Assembly (NCBI GenBank): GCA_964486935.1
Contig: CAZAPG010000036.1
Location: forward strand, 1-64,000
Reading direction: 5' to 3'
Source: CAZAPG01 sp964486935
GTDB taxonomy: Bacteria > Chloroflexota > Anaerolineae > 4572-78 > J111
Length of the DNA: 64,000 nt
How positions within the stretch are numbered: the first letter of the stretch is position 1; every line of letters begins with the position of its first letter. The notes below the pieces were generated by a model. It did not search any database. It was not told the DNA's origin and saw only the letters and a program-made list of their open reading frames with translations. The position numbers and the translations under genes are program-made. Shown in pieces: positions 59,487 through 64,000 of this stretch.

Positions 59487-59514
59487 TTGACAAATATTTT
59501 GCCTGTGGTATAGT
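59487..59514 (+). promoter_or_regulatory. Promoter region of the marR-efflux operon
   Basis: TTGACA (59487-59492), 16 bp, TATAGT (59509-59514). A second TTGACA lies at 59601-59606 with TGCTAATTT (TG extended -10) at 59621-59629. Between them the inverted pair TTAGT...ACTAA near 59545-59573, with TAATATTTA units, may be the MarR operator. The whole 59336-59718 region is A/T-rich with no gene. Confidence 0.5.
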
Positions 59515-59718
59515 TTCCGGCGCTAATAATTTGCCTGTTAATATTTAGTGTTAAAAATATTTAATATTACTAATTAAATTGACAATCCCCTCGGTCAACC
59601 TTGACAAATTAGAACTGATGTGCTAATTTTAAGGCTGTTTTTCCTTCATAAAATAATCCCCATTAACAAAAAATGAGGCGGTTGGCAATAAGCTGTTGTT
59701 CACCTATAAAATTTGCAG

Positions 59719-60276
59719 ATGACTATCATTTCTCAAACCAAACAAGAACAAATCAGAAGAATTCATGAAACTTTTTCTATGTTCATGCGTATATCCAAAC
59801 GGTGGTTTGTGCAACGGCTGCAATCATCTGGCTTAACCCTGCCCCAATTTGTCACCCTGGCCACTTTGGCCGCCCATAAAAAAGCCTGCACCATGACCGA
59901 TTTAACCAATGTTACTTTTCAAGACCCCCCCACCACCACCGGCATTATTGACAGGTTGGTAAAAACTCATCTGGTTCGACGCACCCGCAGCGAGACCGAC
60001 CGGCGGGTGGTGCTGGTTCAGGCCACGCAAGCCGGCATAGAGCTGATTAACCAGATAGAAGACAATATGATGCAAGAAGCTCTGCCCACCTACGACACGC
60101 TTACCGATGACGAACTGGCCACCCTGGAACAGTTGCTGGGACGCCTGCTGCGAGTCCACCTGAAACAGACAAATTCATTACAAGAGGCCGACATAGATGC
60201 CGAACTTGAAAAACTAGAGTTATTTATCAAAGACCCAATTGCCTACATGAAATTAGAAACTGAAAAAACCGGCTGA
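59719..60276 (+). CDS. MarR-family transcriptional regulator
   Basis: 185 residues. Winged-helix MarR fold with N- and C-terminal dimerisation helices; the recognition region is LTNVTFQDPPTTTGIIDRLVKTHLVRRTRSETDRRVVLVQAT. The ATG at 59719 has no clear ribosome site. It heads a plus-strand operon with a membrane-fusion lipoprotein and an RND pump and most likely represses it in response to a small molecule. Confidence 0.9.
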   Translation: MTIISQTKQEQIRRIHETFSMFMRISKRWFVQRLQSSGLTLPQFVTLATLAAHKKACTMTDLTNVTFQDPPTTTGIIDRLVKTHLVRRTRSETDRRVVLVQATQAGIELINQIEDNMMQEALPTYDTLTDDELATLEQLLGRLLRVHLKQTNSLQEADIDAELEKLELFIKDPIAYMKLETEKTG

Positions 60277-60298
60277 TTACTCATTTGGAGGAAAAACT

Positions 60299-61699
60299 GT
60301 GAGAAAATTTTTAGTTCTCCCTTTAATTATGCTGATACTTTCTGCCTGCGCCGGCAATTCCGCCGGCGCCGCCGAAAACGCCCAGGCCGCCCCCCAGGCC
60401 ACCCCGGAAGAGCGCGCCGTTCCCATTGAAATCGCCCTGGTTGAAACCGGCGACATCAATCTGGTATTTTCCTACTCCGGCAGTCTAAAACCGACCGATG
60501 AAGTGAACATTGTACCTGGCGCAGTTGGCCGGGTCGAGTCGGTCTTGGTTGAAGTGGGCGACCAGGTTAAAGCCGGCGACCCAATTGCCATTGTAGAGGA
60601 TGACACCTATGCGGTGCAAATTAAGCAGGCCCAGGCCGCGCTAACCACGGCCCAACTCAACCTGGCCAAAATGGAGCTTGGCTCCCGGCCCGAAGAAATT
60701 GCCGCCGCCCAGGCCGCGGTTGAACTGGCCCGCGCCGCTCTCAACGACGTAGCCAGCGTGAGCGACGATGAGCGCACCCGCGCCGCCGCCGAACTGGCTC
60801 GCGCCGAAGCCGCCCTAAAAAAAGCGCAGGCCGATTACGATAAAATAGCCTGGGCCGGCGATGTTGGCTCTACCCCGCAGGCGCTGGCGCTCCAGCAAGC
60901 CACCATCGCCTATGAAAACGCCCTGGCCAACTACAATTTGGATACTAACCCCAGCGACTCCCAGCTATCGCCCCTGATGCTGCAACTGGCCCAGGCCGAA
61001 CTAAACCTGGCCCTTAAAATAGACCCCTACCGGGAAGTCGATTTTGCCACCGCCCGGGCCGGTATTCAGCAGGCCGAAGCCGCCCTGGAACTGGCCGAAC
61101 TGCAACTGGCCGAAACCACCATCACCGCCCCCTTCGATGGCGTCATCTCCCAACTCAACATCAGCCAGGGCAGCCGGGTTAGCCAGCAAGGCTCCATCGC
61201 CTCGCTCATTTCTAACGAGCTTGAAGCGCAGGTTGAAGTACAGGAAAATCTTATCAGCCAGGTTGAGCAGGGCCAGAGCGCCTCGTTACAGGTAACCGCC
61301 TATCCGGGGCAGGATTTCCCCGGCGTAGTCACCAGCGTTGCTCCGCAAGCCGACCCGCAAACCCGCACCTTTACCGTTAAGGTAAAGCCAACCGGGGGAG
61401 AAGAGTTGCTGCGCAGCGGAATGTTCGCCAGTGTTTCCATTCTGGCCCAGGAAAACAAAAACACCATTCTGGCCCCCAGAGCGGCTGTTGTGCAAGATGG
61501 CAGCCAACCCTACGTTTTTGTAGTAAACGACGACAGCGCCGTTGAACAGCGCACCGTTACCACCGGCCTGTTCGACAACAACCGCGTTGAAATTTTGGCC
61601 GGCCTCAAACCCGGCGAGGCCGTGGTGGTTGCCGGTCAACCCAACCTGATAGACGGGGCCAAAATTGAAATTGTTAACGACCCCCGCGTGGCCGACTAA
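60299..61699 (+). CDS. RND-efflux periplasmic adaptor (HlyD/MFP) lipoprotein
   Basis: 466 residues from GTG with GGAGG 7 bases upstream. Lipoprotein signal peptide ending LSAC (Cys17). It has a biotinyl-lipoyl-like domain split around a long alpha-helical hairpin (about 100-250; AQAALTTAQLNLAKME and ARAALNDVAS) and beta-barrel segments (TITAPFDGVISQLNISQGSRV, AVVQDGSQPYVFVVNDDSAVEQRTV). It joins the RND pump gene to the outer part of the efflux complex. A TolC-like partner is not in the window. Confidence 0.92.
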   Translation: MRKFLVLPLIMLILSACAGNSAGAAENAQAAPQATPEERAVPIEIALVETGDINLVFSYSGSLKPTDEVNIVPGAVGRVESVLVEVGDQVKAGDPIAIVEDDTYAVQIKQAQAALTTAQLNLAKMELGSRPEEIAAAQAAVELARAALNDVASVSDDERTRAAAELARAEAALKKAQADYDKIAWAGDVGSTPQALALQQATIAYENALANYNLDTNPSDSQLSPLMLQLAQAELNLALKIDPYREVDFATARAGIQQAEAALELAELQLAETTITAPFDGVISQLNISQGSRVSQQGSIASLISNELEAQVEVQENLISQVEQGQSASLQVTAYPGQDFPGVVTSVAPQADPQTRTFTVKVKPTGGEELLRSGMFASVSILAQENKNTILAPRAAVVQDGSQPYVFVVNDDSAVEQRTVTTGLFDNNRVEILAGLKPGEAVVVAGQPNLIDGAKIEIVNDPRVAD

Positions 61700-61737
61700 C
61701 GCCATAAGCTGCCAATTTCAGAAAGGACAGATTATTT

Positions 61738-64000
61738 ATGGCTCTTACCAAATTAGCTCTGCAAAGACCCCTGACCATGTTAATGATTATTGTCACCCTG
61801 GTAATTATGGGCTGGCAGGGGTACAACCGGCTGTTGTTAGACCGATTTCCCGCAGTCGATTTTCCTTTTGTAAGCATTACCACCGTATTTCCCGGCGCTT
61901 CGCCCGAAGACGTTGAAGAACTGGTCATCAAACCCATTGAAGATGCGGTTTCCACCATCTCCGGCATCGACGAAATCAACTCCACCGCCGTTGAAGGCGT
62001 AGGCACCGTAATTATTGCCTTTGTTGAAGGCACCGACGGCAACGCCGCCGCCATCGACGTGGAGCGGCAAGTTTCTACCGTGCGCGACCTGCTGCCCGCC
62101 GAAGCCGAAGACCCGACCGTGGGCAAGTTTGACCTCAACGCCATCCCCGTGCTGATTATGACCCTCAGCGGGCCGCAAAGCCAGGAAGCCCTGTTTGAAC
62201 TGGCCGATGAAACCATCAAAACCCGCCTGCAATCCGTGCCCGGCGTGGCTTCGGTTCGGGTATCGGGCGGGCGCGAACGAGAGGTGCAGGTTTTGGTAGA
62301 CCCGGTCAAACTGGCCGGTTTTGGCCTCACCTTAAGCGATGTGCAGCGCAAACTGTCGGAAAACAACCTGACTTTTCCGGCCGGTTCCATTGAAGAAGGC
62401 CGCCAGAAAATATCGGTTCGCTCCGTGGGAGAATTCACCGGTCTGGCCGATATTGAGAACCTGGTTATCAAAGAGGCCGACCAAAGAGGCGGGCAGGTTT
62501 ACCTGCAAGATGTCGCCACCGTTCAATTTGGCCTGAAAGATAGAAACAGCATCTTGCGCTACAACGGCCAGGATGCAGTTAGCGTTAGCGCGGTCAAAGC
62601 CAGCGACGCCAACACCGTTGAAGTAGTTGACAATATCAATAGCGCCATCGAAGAAATTAACCAGGAACTCCCCCCCGGCGCAGAATTAACCGTGGTAGTT
62701 GACAGCTCAGAATTTATCCGCGAGTCAGTTACCGCCGTGCTGGAAGACCTGATATTGGCCGTGCTCATTACCGGCCTGGTTATTTTAGTTTTTCTGCACA
62801 CCATCCGCAGCACCTTTATAGTGCTGCTGGCCGTGCCCACCTCCATCATCTTTACCTTTTTGGTTATGTGGATGCTGGGCTTCAGCCTGAACCAGCTAAC
62901 CCTGCTGGCCCTCACCCTGGTTATTGGTATTTTGGTAGACGACTCAATTGTGGTGATTGAAAACATCGAGCGCCACCTGGAAATGAACAAACCCCCCATG
63001 CAGGCCGCCCTGGAAGGGCGCTCCGAAATTGGGCTGGCGGCCATGACCATTACCCTGGTCGATGTGGTGGTCTATTTGCCGGTCGCCTTTACCTCTGGCA
63101 TTGTAGGGCAGTTCTTTTACTCATACGGGGTAACAGTCGCCGTGGCCGCGCTCTCCTCGCTGTTTGTGGCCTTTACGTTGACCCCCATGCTGGCCGGGCT
63201 ATGGCTTAAAGACCCCACCAGGACGCCAACCAAACCGCGTGGCCTGCGCAAATACTTTGGCTACTTGCTCTGGCCTGTATTAAAGATATGGAATGGTTTT
63301 GTATTTGTGTTTGAAAAAGCTTTCGATTTGCTGGCCCGGTTCTATGGCGCTACCTTACGCTTTTTCCTGTACAACTGGGCTACCCAAATGCTGGCCGTTA
63401 TTCTGGCCGTGGTCGCTCTGGCCGGTGGAGTTTATCTGGTTGTTGGCGGCTTTGTTGGCACCGAATTTTTCCCCCAGGAAGATGACGGCCAGATACGCCT
63501 CACCCTGGAGATGCCCGCCGGCACCAACCTTGACACCACCGACCACGTAGCCCGCCAGCTTGAAACCATCATCCTCAGCGAAGTACCGGAACTATCGGCC
63601 ATTCAAACCCAGGTGGGTGCCGGCGGCGGGGGCGGCGGCCCCGGCGGCGGCGGCGGGCGGTCGGCAAACGCCGCTACCATTAACATGATACTGGTAGATA
63701 AAGAAGACCGCCAGCGCAGCACCACCGAAGTTATCGAGGCGCTGCGCCCCAAATTTGAAAATATTCCCGAAGCAACCATCGCTATGGTTCTGAATTCTGC
63801 CGGCGGCGGAGGCGGCACGCCTATTCAGGTACGGGTGTTTGGCAACGACCCCAACCGGCTCATCGAACTGGCCAACCAGATTGAGGCCGTTATGCGCGCC
63901 GTACCCGGCGCCGCCGATATCAAAAACACCGACGCCGCCCGCTCGCCCGAAACGCAACTGCTGGTTGATAGAGCCAGCGCCACCGATTTGGGGCTGGCCC
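61738..64000 (+). CDS. RND efflux pump inner-membrane subunit (AcrB/HAE1 type), cut by window end
   Basis: The first 754 residues are visible. Twelve-helix RND pump: helix 1 (about 10-30), the porter subdomains, and helices 2-6 (330-500) containing VIGILVDDSIVVIENIERH, where the acidic pair is the proton-relay site. Two glycine-rich tracts (about 627-641 and 685-690; GAGGGGGGPGGGGGR) interrupt the second periplasmic domain. AAAGGACAG precedes the ATG. It is the third gene of the marR operon. Confidence 0.93.
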   Translation, partial: MALTKLALQRPLTMLMIIVTLVIMGWQGYNRLLLDRFPAVDFPFVSITTVFPGASPEDVEELVIKPIEDAVSTISGIDEINSTAVEGVGTVIIAFVEGTDGNAAAIDVERQVSTVRDLLPAEAEDPTVGKFDLNAIPVLIMTLSGPQSQEALFELADETIKTRLQSVPGVASVRVSGGREREVQVLVDPVKLAGFGLTLSDVQRKLSENNLTFPAGSIEEGRQKISVRSVGEFTGLADIENLVIKEADQRGGQVYLQDVATVQFGLKDRNSILRYNGQDAVSVSAVKASDANTVEVVDNINSAIEEINQELPPGAELTVVVDSSEFIRESVTAVLEDLILAVLITGLVILVFLHTIRSTFIVLLAVPTSIIFTFLVMWMLGFSLNQLTLLALTLVIGILVDDSIVVIENIERHLEMNKPPMQAALEGRSEIGLAAMTITLVDVVVYLPVAFTSGIVGQFFYSYGVTVAVAALSSLFVAFTLTPMLAGLWLKDPTRTPTKPRGLRKYFGYLLWPVLKIWNGFVFVFEKAFDLLARFYGATLRFFLYNWATQMLAVILAVVALAGGVYLVVGGFVGTEFFPQEDDGQIRLTLEMPAGTNLDTTDHVARQLETIILSEVPELSAIQTQVGAGGGGGGPGGGGGRSANAATINMILVDKEDRQRSTTEVIEALRPKFENIPEATIAMVLNSAGGGGGTPIQVRVFGNDPNRLIELANQIEAVMRAVPGAADIKNTDAARSPETQLLVDRASATDLGLA

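Overview
The window is a dense stretch of bacterial chromosome, about 55% G+C, with metabolic, transport, signalling and surface genes on both strands. It most resembles a filamentous Chloroflexota (Anaerolineae or Ardenticatenia-like) genome. That is inference from gene content: a Ycf46-like AAA ATPase, GT39-type membrane proteins with paired beta domains, glycosidase/BNR-repeat surface proteins, a seven-GAF histidine kinase, a Uma2 nuclease, pentapeptide-repeat proteins, an F420-type PPOX protein, an S-box-controlled metYXW operon, and many small palindromic intergenic elements. No 16S gene is present. TGA is used as a normal stop.

Region 1 (1-15.5 kb) looks like a methylated-amine (glycine betaine type) uptake and catabolism island. 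On the minus strand, a strong promoter (10006-10034) precedes a flavodoxin/pentapeptide fusion, a non-pyrrolysine MttB-family methyltransferase, an iron alcohol dehydrogenase, heterotetrameric sarcosine oxidase (soxB, soxD, soxA, soxG) and a truncated FAD amine oxidase. Divergent from it are proV and a tandem-fused proW. The binding lipoprotein gene proX sits on the opposite strand with its own promoter and terminator.

Region 2 (15.5-29.6 kb) holds a GT-C membrane protein, a giant hybrid sensor kinase, macro-domain, CDGSH and YraN proteins, and a three-gene unit of Ycf46-like ATPase, polytopic membrane protein and Ig/FlgD-like membrane protein. This unit is driven by a clear promoter with tandem 13-bp repeats downstream.

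Region 3 (29.6-33.6 kb) is methionine metabolism: metY, metX and metW under a SAM-I riboswitch with terminator, plus msrB.

Region 4 (33.8-46.9 kb) mixes two related GH-A type proteins (one with BNR repeats, one fused to an O-antigen-ligase-like membrane domain and lacking the nucleophile), a Nudix hydrolase, a DMT transporter, a DsbB-like protein, two Hsp20s, a metallo-beta-lactamase protein, tRNA-Arg(CCG), a lipoprotein, PPK2 and a CPCC protein.

Region 5 (47-53.7 kb) has two tiny membrane proteins, a methyltransferase, a membrane-anchored WYL-like protein, a pentapeptide protein and a MetE-like gene interrupted by a single in-frame TGA exactly at its expected zinc-ligand cysteine. The last is the most provocative observation in the window (selenocysteine versus nonsense mutation or sequencing error). 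ltaE, OsmC and PPOX genes follow, then two MITE-like elements.

Region 6 (53.7-64 kb) has a GNAT acetyltransferase, a kinase/AAA/TPR regulator, an M50 protease with CBS domains, and a MarR, membrane-fusion lipoprotein and RND pump operon cut by the window end.
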